This document shows positions 15,022 through 23,736 of a DNA stretch of 31,405 nucleotides, in pieces. Both the position numbers and the translations under genes were made by a program. The stretch's first letter is position 1, and each line of letters begins with the position of its first letter. This stretch comes from JBGSYJ01 sp041748075. GTDB taxonomy: Bacteria; Acidobacteriota; Thermoanaerobaculia; Gp7-AA8. The notes under the pieces were generated by a model. That model saw nothing but the letters and a program-made list of their open reading frames with translations, was not told the origin of the DNA and did no database searches. Location of the stretch: NCBI GenBank assembly GCA_041748075.1, contig JBGTDX010000171.1, positions 1 to 31,405 on the forward strand, read 5' to 3'.

Positions 15022-17259
15022 ATGAGAAACTTCTCCGCCCAGTTCGGTGCGATGGCGCTGGCCATCGTGATTGCCGGATGCGCAACCAACCAGGACACGA
15101 ACACGATGACTGTTGAACCGGAAATGACCATGGCAACCAGTGACAACCCTCTTCTGGCCGAATGGGCCGGCCCCTACGGCGGTGTCCCGCCGTTCGATGA
15201 AGTCCGGGTCGAGCACTTCAAGCCGGCGCTCGAGTCCGCGATGGCCGAGAACCTGACGGATGTCGAGCGCATCGCGAATAACCCCGAGCCCCCGACTTTC
15301 GAGAATACGATCGCCGCCATGGAGCGGGCAGGCAGCACGCTCGACCGCGTCGGCACGGCCTACGGCGTCTGGAGCACGAGCATGAACTCGGCGGACTTCC
15401 AGCTGGTTGAACGGGAGATGCAACCGCGCCTCGCCGCCTTTTCCGATCAGATCACGCAGAACGAGCCTCTTTTCCGCCGCATCGAAGCCGTCTACAACTC
15501 TCCGCAGAAGCCGACCTGGACTCCCGAGCAGCAACGGCTGGCCTGGGTCTATCACAACAACTTTGTCCGTTCGGGAGCTCGGCTGGATACGGCCGCCAAG
15601 GCGCGTCTATCAGAGATCAATCAGGAGCTCGCAGGGCTGTTCACGCAGTTCAACCAGAACGTGCTGGCTGACGAGACCGATCAGTTCCTCGTGATCCGCA
15701 ATGAGGCCGACCTTACCGGCCTGCCGCAGTCCGTGCGCGACGCCGCGAAGCGCGCCGCCGTCTCCAAGGACATGCCTGACGCCTGGGTGATCACCAATAC
15801 CCGCTCGTCCATGGATCCGTTCCTCACATTCTCGAACAATCGCGCACTGCGTGAGCAGGCATTCAACCTCTTCGTCAAGCGCGGCGACAATCCGGGCGAG
15901 AACAACAACAACGCGATCATCACGCAGATCCTCCAGCTCCGCGCCGAGCGCGCGAAGCTCCTCGGCTATGAAACGCACGCACACTGGCGCGTGGAGAACA
16001 CGATGGCGAAGACTCCCGAGCGCACGCTCGAGCTGATGGAAGCCGTCTGGCCGGCGTCGATCGCCCGTGTCGACGAGGAAGTCGCCGACATGCAGGCCCT
16101 CGCCCGCCGCGAAGGGGCGAACATCACGATCCAGCCCTGGGACTACCGTTACTACGCGGAGAAAGTCCGAAAAGAGCGTTACGACCTGGACCAGAACGAA
16201 GTGAAGCAGTACCTGCAGCTCGACAACCTCCGCGACGGAATGTTCTGGGTTGCCGGTGAGATGTTCAACTTCAACTTCACACCGATCGACAACGTTCCCG
16301 TGTTTCATCCTGAAGTTCGCGTCTGGGAAGTCACCAACAAGATGACCGGCGAGCACGTCGGACTCTGGTATTTCGATCCTTTCGCCCGGGAAGGCAAACG
16401 ATCCGGGGCATGGATGAATGCGTACCGGAGCCAGGAGCGCTTCGATCAACCCGTCACGACGATCGTGTCGAACAACTCGAATTTCGTGAAGGGAGCCGAG
16501 GGCGAGGCCGTTCTGATCTCGTGGGATGACGCATCGACCCTCTTCCATGAGTTCGGACATGCGCTTCACGGCCTGTCATCAGACGTGAACTATCCGTCCC
16601 TTGCAGGCACTGCTGTGGTCCGCGACTACGTCGAATTTCCATCGCAGCTCCTCGAACACTGGCTCTCGACACCCGAGGTGCTCCAGCGTTTCGCGCTTCA
16701 TCACGAGACGGGAGAGCCCATTCCGCAGGAGCTTGTCGATCGCATCGAGCGAGCCTCCACGTTCAACCAGGGTTTCGAGACGACCGAGTATCTCTCCGCC
16801 GCACTGGTCGACATGAAGCTTCACCTGGCCGGTGATCAGACGATCGATCCTGCGACGTTCGAACGGGAGACTCTCGCCGAGATGAACATGCCTGACGAGA
16901 TCGTTCTGCGTCACAGACTGCCGCACTTCCTCCACCTCTTCTCGAGCGACAGCTATTCGGCCGGCTACTACAGCTACCTGTGGTCGGACGTGCTGACTGC
17001 AGATGCCTACGAGGCGTTCACCGAGGGGACGGGGCCGTACGACACGGCAGTGTCGCAGCGGCTGCGTGACAACATCTTCACCGTGGGTAATACAATCGAT
17101 CCGGCTGAAGGCTACCGCGCGTTCCGCGGGCGGGACCCGGAGGTCGAAGCGCTCATGCGAAAACGTGGGTTCGTCGCCGACGCGCAGACGGCGACCGGCG
17201 GAACGAGCAGCGCTGCACCTGCTCCCGCACCCTCACGCGCGACGCGCGTGAAAGATTAA
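15022..17259 (+). CDS. M3-family metallopeptidase, lipoprotein (peptidyl-dipeptidase Dcp-like)
   Basis: From ATG 15022, preceded by GAGGTG, the protein has 745 residues. It starts with a lipoprotein signal whose lipobox is IAGC, with the lipidated cysteine at residue 20. The mature part is a complete M3 peptidase: zinc motif HEFGH at 509-513 and third ligand E538 in the segment RDYVEFPSQ. It keeps the conserved downstream segment SDSYSAGYYSYLWSDVL. M3 enzymes cleave short peptides; Dcp relatives remove C-terminal dipeptides. Lipidation places it in the cell envelope, so it likely finishes digestion of peptides in the periplasm. The tail is Ala/Pro-rich. An in-frame ATG at 14956 is less likely because it would bury the signal. 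Confidence 0.93.
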   Translation: MRNFSAQFGAMALAIVIAGCATNQDTNTMTVEPEMTMATSDNPLLAEWAGPYGGVPPFDEVRVEHFKPALESAMAENLTDVERIANNPEPPTFENTIAAMERAGSTLDRVGTAYGVWSTSMNSADFQLVEREMQPRLAAFSDQITQNEPLFRRIEAVYNSPQKPTWTPEQQRLAWVYHNNFVRSGARLDTAAKARLSEINQELAGLFTQFNQNVLADETDQFLVIRNEADLTGLPQSVRDAAKRAAVSKDMPDAWVITNTRSSMDPFLTFSNNRALREQAFNLFVKRGDNPGENNNNAIITQILQLRAERAKLLGYETHAHWRVENTMAKTPERTLELMEAVWPASIARVDEEVADMQALARREGANITIQPWDYRYYAEKVRKERYDLDQNEVKQYLQLDNLRDGMFWVAGEMFNFNFTPIDNVPVFHPEVRVWEVTNKMTGEHVGLWYFDPFAREGKRSGAWMNAYRSQERFDQPVTTIVSNNSNFVKGAEGEAVLISWDDASTLFHEFGHALHGLSSDVNYPSLAGTAVVRDYVEFPSQLLEHWLSTPEVLQRFALHHETGEPIPQELVDRIERASTFNQGFETTEYLSAALVDMKLHLAGDQTIDPATFERETLAEMNMPDEIVLRHRLPHFLHLFSSDSYSAGYYSYLWSDVLTADAYEAFTEGTGPYDTAVSQRLRDNIFTVGNTIDPAEGYRAFRGRDPEVEALMRKRGFVADAQTATGGTSSAAPAPAPSRATRVKD

Positions 17260-17264
17260 CGCTG

Positions 17265-17296
17265 AAAGGGGCGGCCTCAGGGCCGCCCCTTTATTA
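17265..17296 (+). terminator. Rho-independent terminator after the M3 peptidase gene
   Basis: A perfect 9-bp GC stem (GGGGCGGCC at 17268-17276 with GGCCGCCCC at 17281-17289) encloses the tetraloop TCAG. It is flanked by AAA/TTT and followed by a T-rich tail. It begins five bases after the stop codon. Confidence 0.93.
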
Positions 17297-17307
17297 TGCG
17301 ATGAGTC

Positions 17308-17637
17308 ATGCCCGGAGCTACCGCTCTGCTCCGCACCCGGACCCGCAGATCCTCGCCCCTCCGATCATGTTCCGTCACCAGCTCGAACGGCTTCACCACG
17401 CGCCAGTTCGAGCTGAAAGTCCGCAACAGGGCCAGCTCACCACAGAAGTTCGGCGCCGTCATCCGCGTTTACGATCGCAACCGGAACGAGCTCCGTACGC
17501 GAACTGTCCGGGAGTTCATCCTCCCTCCCTACGCTGAAACGAGAATTGAACAGAGCCTCTCAATGCCGGATCGCCTCTCAGCTCAGATCACCGACTCCAC
17601 CGCCGACGTGGAGTTGATCCCCTGGGAGCAGGAGTAG
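17308..17637 (+). CDS. Hypothetical small protein, possibly FxLyD-like
   Basis: The 109-residue frame has GC-rich third positions throughout. Its second half reads like a beta-sandwich: FELKVRNRASSPQKFGAVIR, then VYDRNRNELRTR and ILPPYAETRIEQSL. This pattern (strand, charged turn, YD-x-N-G/R-like turn, proline plus hydrophobic strand) recalls FxLyD-type domains that occur in exported proteins. The first 30 residues are Arg/Ser-rich and lack a signal peptide, so the true start may be later or the gene may be a fragment. It begins just after the M3 terminator and ends 83 bases before the M16 gene. Confidence 0.45.
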   Translation: MPGATALLRTRTRRSSPLRSCSVTSSNGFTTRQFELKVRNRASSPQKFGAVIRVYDRNRNELRTRTVREFILPPYAETRIEQSLSMPDRLSAQITDSTADVELIPWEQE

Positions 17638-17720
17638 CGAAAAGTCGAGCGAATCGACAGAATGACACATTCACGACTGCTGACTGCTCACACAACACTC
17701 TCTCACCCGGAGGAAACCGT

Positions 17721-20700
17721 ATGCGTCTGCTCCTGATTCTGATTTCCCTCTTTACCCTGGCCGCATCCCCGTTGCACTCTGCAGCCGTGCAACTGGACAA
17801 ACTGGCGAAGGGTGATCAGGTTCACGGCTTCCGGGCCGAGGCGCTCTACCTCAACGACGCCGGTGCGCCGATGGGTGCCCGATTCATCCATGTTCGCAGC
17901 GGATTCACTCTCGACTACCTTCGGCTCGAGTCGGTTCCGCAGGGTTACACCTGGGTCAACAGCTTCCCTGTCGGTGATCAGGGCGAACCCCATACTCAGG
18001 AGCACCTGCTCCTCGGCAAAGGAACCAAGGGGCGCACGTTTGCCGGTCTGGATACGATGTGGCTCTCGAGCTCGACCGCATTCACGCAGCAGTGGCGCAC
18101 CAGCTATCACTTCAGCACGTCCGCCGGAAAGGACGTCTTCTTCGATCTTTTCGCCGCGGAGCTCGATGCACTGCTGCATCCGAACTACACCGACGAAGAG
18201 ATCCGGCGTGAAGTCCGCCACTTCGGAGTCGCGACGACCGCCGATGGCGCGCTGCGGCTGGAGGAAAAGGGCTCGGTCTATAACGAGATGACCAGTTCGA
18301 GCGCGAACCGCTACCGCGTGCTGTTCCGGGGCATGGGTCATCTGCTCTACGGCACCTCGCATCCCTTGTCGTTCAACTCCGGCGGCGAGCCGTCCGGGAT
18401 CCGGACCATGCAGCCCGAGGACATCCGGAACTTCCACGCGGGGAACTACTACCTGGGAAACATGGGAACGATGGTGGCCTTTCCGAGGAGCATCGCACTC
18501 GAGGAGGTTCTCACCCGCACCGCGAAGATTCTCGAAGACGTCGACTCCGGCCCCGCGCGGCCGGCCGCGACCACACGGCCACTTCCCTCTCCGCAATCAG
18601 CGCCCGCGGGAACAATCACGATCGGGGAGTTCCCCAACAGGAACGATCAGCAGCCGGGACCGCTAGCTCTCTCCTGGCCGCCCGTGAGAGACCTGTCACC
18701 CGAGGAGTATCTGCTGCTGAATCTGTTCGCGGATACTTTTGCGAGCGATGCGACGACCAACATCTACAAAATGTTCGTGGACAGCAAAACCCGCGTCATG
18801 GAGACCGGCGCGGCGTCCGTCTTCAACAATGTGAGCAGCGATCAGGGAAATCCCTTCTCGATCATCCTCGACAACGTAGCGGTCGATAACCTGCAGCCCG
18901 CGAAGATCGACGAGATCCGCACGCGGGTCATGGGTGAGATCAAGCGGGTCGCCGGGTTCGAAGACGAATCGCCCGAGCTCGCGGAGTTCAATGAGCGGGC
19001 GCTCAACCGGATCACCCAGTCGGAGCGAAGCCTCGCGAACTTCGTCAACACGCCGCCGTCGTGGGGTGGAAGGGGAACCGGGTCGGGATGGCTCGATCAA
19101 CTCACGCTGCTCGAAAAGACTCCCGAGTTCCGCAAGTCTGTGACGCTCGCACCGCAGCTTGCGTCCATGCGCAAGCAACTGGCCGGGGGCAGGAACATCT
19201 GGAAAGACGCGCTGCAGCGATGGCAGCTGACCGACACGGTTCCCTATGCTGCTGCAGCGAAGCCGAGCTCCGCGCTTCTGGAGAGAGAAGACGCTGAGCG
19301 AGAGGCCCGCGCTCTCGCTGAAGCGAAGCGGCTCGCGTCCCAGTACGGCCTCGACGATCCGCAGGCAGCGATCGCGCGGTACAACGCGGAATACGAAGCA
19401 GAGTCTACGCGGATCGAAGCAGTCGCCAGCGAGATCACGCCTCCTGCATTCGTCAGCAATCCTCCGATGACGCTCGACGACCCTCTTCAATTCACCACGG
19501 GCAAACTGAAAGCCGGGATTCCGATCGTCAAGTCAACGTTCGACAACATGTCGAGCGCGACTCTCGGTCTTGCCCTGCGTGCCGATGTCGCCTCGCAGCA
19601 GCAGCTGCGTTACCTCTCGCTTCTTCCTGTTCTCATGACCCGGGTTGGCGTCATCGAGAACGGGAAACCGGTGTCCTTCGATGCGATGAGCGAACGGATG
19701 CGCAAGGAGATTCTCAACCTGAATGCCAGCTTCTCGACAAACCAGCGAACGGGCCGCGTCGAGCTGGTCATACGCGGCGCGGGGCTCGGCCCTGACGAGG
19801 CCCGTCGGGCAATCGACTGGATGAACCTCGTGCTGCATCATCCCGACTGGCGTCCCGAGAATCTGCCGCGCATTCGCGACGTGGTCGATCAGTCGCTCAC
19901 GGGCCTCCGGAACACGATGCAGGGCTCCGAGGAGTCCTGGGTGAACAACCCGGCAATCGCGTATCGCCTGCAGACGAATGCGCCGTATCTGGCTGCCGAT
20001 TCCTTCCTCACGCGTGCGCACAACGCGCTGCGCCTCCGGTGGTTGCTTCGCGAAGCGCCGGCGGCGGATCGTGCATCGCTGACGGATCATTTCTCACAGC
20101 TCGCCGGCGCGGCCTCCACTCGCAACCGGGACGAATTGAAAGCCCTGCTCGCCGCCGCGGCACCCGAGTCTGTCTCAGCCGAGGCAAAAGCGCTCGTCGC
20201 CGATGCGCACAAGGACCTCGACCTGAGCCTCGGCGATATCCCGGACGGAAGTCTCGAAGCAGACTGGAACTATCTGGTCAGTGCGATCCGCGATGACCTG
20301 CTCACTCCGCCGTCGGAAGCACTCCAGGCACTCACGGAGCTCCGCGCCGCGCTCGCGCACCGGGGAAGTAGTCGGATGTTCCTCGTCGGTTCGCCGGCGA
20401 ATCAGAAGGCGCTCGCTCCGCGGATTGAAACGCTCGCCGCATCGCTGAGCGAAAAGCCTGCACCGCGACCCACTCACGCCGGCACTGCTCATGTTGATAC
20501 CCGCGTCCGCCAAAGGCATCCATCGGCGAAGAAGCTCGACTACGTCGGACTGCTTGCCCCGAACATGAAAGGCGGCGTCATTATCACGTCGGTCCCGAGC
20601 GCTCATTTCTCTCACTTCGACGATCGCGAGCGCCAGCTCGACTACCTCGCTTCCAGACTTCATGCCGGCTATGGAGCGCACGGCGTTTTCCTCAAGACCC

Positions 20701-21212
20701 TCGCGGCCGGCCTCGCCTACAGCAACGGCCTGCGCGGCAACGTCCAGTCGGGTCAGGTCGGCTACTACGCCGAGCGGACACCGGAGATCCCGCAGACCGT
20801 CCGCTTCGTCGTCGATACGCTGAAAAAAGCCGAGACCGATCCCCGGCTGGGAGATTACGCCGTCGCGCTGGTCTTCGGAGAGAACCGCGCAGCCGGCACC
20901 TACGAATCCCGAGCGGAAGGAATCGCCGCCGACCTGGCGGACAATCAACCCCCCGATCAAGTACGGAAGTTCCGCGCCTCGATCCTCGAACTGAAAAAGG
21001 ATCCGAAGCTCGCCGAGAAACTCTTTGCAAGAAAAGACGCCGTCTACGCAAAGATGCTTCCGGGTTATTCGAAAGGAACACCCGCCGATTCGGTCAACTT
21101 CACCATCGGCGCGGACAAACAGCTCGAGGCCTGGGAGCGCTATCTCGCCGAGACAGAAGGAGAGGAAGCGAAGCTGTGGACTCTGTATCCGCGAGATTAC
21201 TGGATGCCATGA
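17721..21212 (+). CDS. Exported M16-family metallopeptidase (insulinase/PreP-like)
   Basis: This 1163-residue protein has a signal peptide (about 1-21) and a strong GGAGG site before ATG 17721. The inverted zinc motif HTQEH occurs at 91-95. The third ligand is one of the glutamates in DEEIRREVRH at 158-167. The length, with two tandem M16 halves joined in one chain, fits the M16C group that includes presequence protease and other large oligopeptidases. These close around peptides or unfolded proteins and degrade them. The signal peptide puts it in the periplasm, alongside the M3 lipoprotein encoded just upstream. The exonuclease gene follows after three bases, implying co-transcription, although the roles look unrelated. 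Confidence 0.9.
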   Translation: MRLLLILISLFTLAASPLHSAAVQLDKLAKGDQVHGFRAEALYLNDAGAPMGARFIHVRSGFTLDYLRLESVPQGYTWVNSFPVGDQGEPHTQEHLLLGKGTKGRTFAGLDTMWLSSSTAFTQQWRTSYHFSTSAGKDVFFDLFAAELDALLHPNYTDEEIRREVRHFGVATTADGALRLEEKGSVYNEMTSSSANRYRVLFRGMGHLLYGTSHPLSFNSGGEPSGIRTMQPEDIRNFHAGNYYLGNMGTMVAFPRSIALEEVLTRTAKILEDVDSGPARPAATTRPLPSPQSAPAGTITIGEFPNRNDQQPGPLALSWPPVRDLSPEEYLLLNLFADTFASDATTNIYKMFVDSKTRVMETGAASVFNNVSSDQGNPFSIILDNVAVDNLQPAKIDEIRTRVMGEIKRVAGFEDESPELAEFNERALNRITQSERSLANFVNTPPSWGGRGTGSGWLDQLTLLEKTPEFRKSVTLAPQLASMRKQLAGGRNIWKDALQRWQLTDTVPYAAAAKPSSALLEREDAEREARALAEAKRLASQYGLDDPQAAIARYNAEYEAESTRIEAVASEITPPAFVSNPPMTLDDPLQFTTGKLKAGIPIVKSTFDNMSSATLGLALRADVASQQQLRYLSLLPVLMTRVGVIENGKPVSFDAMSERMRKEILNLNASFSTNQRTGRVELVIRGAGLGPDEARRAIDWMNLVLHHPDWRPENLPRIRDVVDQSLTGLRNTMQGSEESWVNNPAIAYRLQTNAPYLAADSFLTRAHNALRLRWLLREAPAADRASLTDHFSQLAGAASTRNRDELKALLAAAAPESVSAEAKALVADAHKDLDLSLGDIPDGSLEADWNYLVSAIRDDLLTPPSEALQALTELRAALAHRGSSRMFLVGSPANQKALAPRIETLAASLSEKPAPRPTHAGTAHVDTRVRQRHPSAKKLDYVGLLAPNMKGGVIITSVPSAHFSHFDDRERQLDYLASRLHAGYGAHGVFLKTLAAGLAYSNGLRGNVQSGQVGYYAERTPEIPQTVRFVVDTLKKAETDPRLGDYAVALVFGENRAAGTYESRAEGIAADLADNQPPDQVRKFRASILELKKDPKLAEKLFARKDAVYAKMLPGYSKGTPADSVNFTIGADKQLEAWERYLAETEGEEAKLWTLYPRDYWMP

Positions 21213-21215
21213 GAA

Positions 21216-22094
21216 ATGCCCACCGTTCATCTCATCGACGCCAGCCCCTATATCTTTCGGGCGTTCCACTCCCTCCCCTCTTCCATCAAAGACAAGGAGG
21301 GCAAGCCGGCAAACGCCATCTACGGCTTCACCTCGTTTCTCATCAAATACCTTTCCGAGGAAAAGCCGACCCACCTCGGGGTGACGTTCGACAAGAATTT
21401 CAACCGGAGCTTCCGGAACAGAATCTATCCTCAATACAAGGCACATCGTCCCGATGCGCCCGCGGAGATCGAAGCGCAGAATATCCCCTGCCTCGAAGTC
21501 GCCGCGTCGATGGGGATGGCCGTCTTCATCGATCCCGACTACGAAGCCGACGATCTGATCGCCACGATCATCGACCAGACCTCCGGCTCCGGATGCAACT
21601 ACGTCGTCGTGACCTCGGACAAAGACCTCTCACAGCTCGTCGACGATCACCTGACGATCTACGATTTCGCGAAGCACGCGAGGTTCGACGCGGCCGCGGT
21701 CGAGGCAAAGTTTGGCGTACGGCCCGACCAGATCACCGACTTTCTGGGACTCGCCGGTGACGCCGTCGACAACATCCCGGGCGTACGGGGAATCGGGCCG
21801 AAGACTGCGGCGCAACTGCTTCGAAAGTACGGATCGCTGGAACGGATCTATGAGAATCTTCCTGCAATGCAGGCCAGCCGCGCACGCGGCGCAGGCTCGA
21901 CCGCGGCGAAGCTGGCAGCCGATGTGAAGCTGGCCGGCCTTTCCAAGCGCCTTGCCACCGTGGCGCGTGATGCGCCGCTCCGCGTCACCCTCGACGAGCT
22001 CGAATACGGCGGTCCGGACGAGACCCGCGCCGCGGCCATGTTCGAGAAACTCGGCTTCAAGACTCTTCGCGTGGCCGCACGAACCAGCCGCTAG
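21216..22094 (+). CDS. Stand-alone 5'-3' exonuclease (PolA N-domain/FEN family)
   Basis: The 292-residue protein equals the 5' nuclease domain of DNA polymerase I without the polymerase. Metal-binding acidic residues are visible: D8, D59, E110/D112/D113 (YEADD), D135 and D137 (TSDKD), D182 and D185. The helix-hairpin-helix region is GDAVDNIPGVRGIGPKTAAQ (181-200). Such enzymes remove RNA primers or 5' flaps, and stand-alone forms occur beside or instead of the PolA domain. The start is three bases after the M16 stop with no clear ribosome site of its own, which suggests translational coupling. I cannot tell whether a full PolA exists elsewhere in the genome. Confidence 0.93.
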   Translation: MPTVHLIDASPYIFRAFHSLPSSIKDKEGKPANAIYGFTSFLIKYLSEEKPTHLGVTFDKNFNRSFRNRIYPQYKAHRPDAPAEIEAQNIPCLEVAASMGMAVFIDPDYEADDLIATIIDQTSGSGCNYVVVTSDKDLSQLVDDHLTIYDFAKHARFDAAAVEAKFGVRPDQITDFLGLAGDAVDNIPGVRGIGPKTAAQLLRKYGSLERIYENLPAMQASRARGAGSTAAKLAADVKLAGLSKRLATVARDAPLRVTLDELEYGGPDETRAAAMFEKLGFKTLRVAARTSR

Positions 22095-22111
22095 TCCCCA
22101 TCGCGAGAGAT

Positions 22112-22338
22112 GTTCACCTGCTTCACCGGCGCACCGGGTTGCTTCTAATGAACCTCTCCGAACGGGGAGGGATGTAGAAACACGTCATCCTGAGCGAAGC
22201 GAAGGATCTGCTGAAGAGGATGAGCACCGCAAGACGAGATCCTTCGCTTCGCTCAGGATGACGTGGCCTCGCTCAGCATGACACACTGGTTCTTCACCGC
22301 TTCACCGGCGCACCGCGCCGTCAACTTGCTCAGATGAC
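22112..22338 (-). repeat. Dispersed palindromic repeat, full copy (inverse orientation)
   Basis: The region from 22142 onward is an inverted copy of the element at 30320-30522, with only a few differences. It contains perfect 28-bp arms at 22182-22209 and 22237-22264 around a 27-base loop. A 17-bp direct repeat, GCTTCACCGGCGCACCG, occurs at 22120-22136 and 22299-22315, flanking the hairpin. The element sits between the convergent exonuclease and peroxiredoxin genes, where the hairpin could also stop transcription from either side. Confidence 0.93.
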
Positions 22339-22363
22339 AGGTCCTCCAGATCTTCACCAGGTC

Positions 22364-22828
22364 TCAGCCGGCTTTCTGCAGTTCTCGAATGTCGTCGAGC
22401 AACGTCTGCTCGTGGCCCTGCGGATCCACCTTCGCGTAAGTCTTCCGCACCGTTCCTGAAGGATCGATCACGAAGGAAGACCTGTCCCAGTACATCGTTC
22501 CTTTGTACTCGGTCTGTCCGACGCCGCACGCGCGGAGCAGATCGGCCTTCGGATCAGCCAGGAGATCGATCGTGAAAGCGAACTTGTCGCAGAAGTTCCT
22601 GTGAGACTCGACATCATCCTGACTGACGCCGACCACCTCGATGCCGGCTGCATCGAAGTCCGCGCGTGTTGCAGTGAACGACTTGCCCTGAATCGTGCAG
22701 CCCGGCGTGTCGTCCTTCGGATAGAAATAAAGGACCAGCCACCTGCCGGCGTAATCGTCGAGAGTTCTGTTTCTTCCGTTCTGGTCGGAGAGTGAAAACT
22801 GAGGAAACTGCTGGCCTGCCTCGGTCAT
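22364..22828 (-). CDS. bcp: Peroxiredoxin, BCP/PrxQ family
   Basis: From ATG 22828 (AGGAG nine bases upstream) the protein has 154 residues, normal for BCP. It carries the active-site segment KDDTPGCT with peroxidatic C44, plus LYFYPK, GVSQDD and the C-terminal half typical of the family. The usual resolving cysteine five residues later is absent. C80 lies 36 residues downstream, matching the PrxQ subtype whose resolving cysteine is on helix alpha-3; C101 is another candidate. The enzyme reduces hydrogen peroxide and organic hydroperoxides with thioredoxin. It is transcribed away from the putative lipoprotein gene across a symmetric regulatory site. Confidence 0.93.
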   Translation of the reverse strand: MTEAGQQFPQFSLSDQNGRNRTLDDYAGRWLVLYFYPKDDTPGCTIQGKSFTATRADFDAAGIEVVGVSQDDVESHRNFCDKFAFTIDLLADPKADLLRACGVGQTEYKGTMYWDRSSFVIDPSGTVRKTYAKVDPQGHEQTLLDDIRELQKAG

Positions 22829-22853
22829 GAAGTCGGTCTCCTGTGGAAGATGT

Positions 22854-22883
22854 AGGACGGCAGTATAAATAAGCCGCCGTCCT
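22854..22883. promoter_or_regulatory. Symmetric site in the divergent peroxiredoxin/lipoprotein promoter region
   Basis: AGGACGGC (22854-22861) and GCCGTCCT (22876-22883) form perfect 8-bp arms around an AT-rich centre AGTATAAATAAGCC. The centre supplies a TATAAA on the plus strand and TATACT on the minus strand, both -10-like. The position between two divergent starts suggests a shared operator or promoter. Confidence 0.45.
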
Positions 22884-22932
22884 CGCTCCAGACTCCAGGT
22901 GACGATCCCCAGCCGAGTGATATCTTCTCTCG

Positions 22933-23670
22933 ATGTCAGAACATGAGAAAGCTGCCGGCATCTGCCTGCTTTTCCTGTTTCTGACCACTTCGTGCACCGG
23001 TGCCGACGGCGAACACACGGCAGCGATGACCCGGGATGTTGCCGGGATTCAGGATGCGGCGTGGAGAAGGATCCCCGAGATCGAAGAGATCCTGGTGACC
23101 TACTGCCTTGGAGACACCGGCAAGGTCTGGATCTCCAGCTCGAAGGCGGAACAACGAGCACTTTATACTCCTGCATTCTATGAGAACTGCAGCAGCGGAA
23201 CCGGTGTGTCTCACCTCTGGCCCTGCTGCGAAGACGGAAAGACCTACGCGGTCATCCATTCGAGGCAAGAGCTCGAGAGCTACTTCGCTGCGCTCGTTCA
23301 GAACCCCGGCATCGACCGTAACCTCTCCGCAGGACGCGAATGGATCGACGCCTATCTGCACACCGTTGATCAGGTCGTAGACTTCGACAACGAAGCTCTC
23401 GTGCTATCGAGTACACCCTACGGCCCGACAGGAATGGCAAGAGCCTCCATCGACTTCGAGCAGCAGGACCGCACGTTGAAGGCAATGATCCGGATCGAGG
23501 TCCCGCCGCCGCCCCTGACTCCAGATACTGCGCTGTTCCGGTTTGCGTTTGCGGTATCCCGGTCAGAAATTGAAAAAGTGGAGATCTTCGTCGATCTTCC
23601 CGCAGTTCCCGACCTCGGTGTCTCCCCTTCGGAAGCTGCAGCCTCCTTCTCGATCGCACCGCCGAAGTGA
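22933..23670 (+). CDS. Hypothetical exported protein, probable lipoprotein
   Basis: The 245-residue protein has a hydrophobic N-terminus ending in LTTSC, so C21 could be lipidated, though Thr at -3 makes the lipobox imperfect. The body has several cysteines (including a CC pair in PCCEDGKTY near residue 99), a mixed alpha/beta pattern and no motif I recognise. Third-position GC is high and the frame is intact, so it is very likely a real gene. It is divergent from the peroxiredoxin and shares its upstream region; whether it belongs to an oxidative response is unknown. Confidence 0.7.
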   Translation: MSEHEKAAGICLLFLFLTTSCTGADGEHTAAMTRDVAGIQDAAWRRIPEIEEILVTYCLGDTGKVWISSSKAEQRALYTPAFYENCSSGTGVSHLWPCCEDGKTYAVIHSRQELESYFAALVQNPGIDRNLSAGREWIDAYLHTVDQVVDFDNEALVLSSTPYGPTGMARASIDFEQQDRTLKAMIRIEVPPPPLTPDTALFRFAFAVSRSEIEKVEIFVDLPAVPDLGVSPSEAAASFSIAPPK

Positions 23671-23736
23671 CGCAACACGAAGTCGGTGGATCAACCATGA
23701 CATCGAGGGCCTCTTGCCCGTGGTGGGCGGTTCCCG

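Noticed and set aside
20175..21446. 423-codon antisense frame opposite the M16 and exonuclease genes
   Set aside because: No recognisable domain, and the opposite strand encodes clear, conserved enzymes over the same bases.
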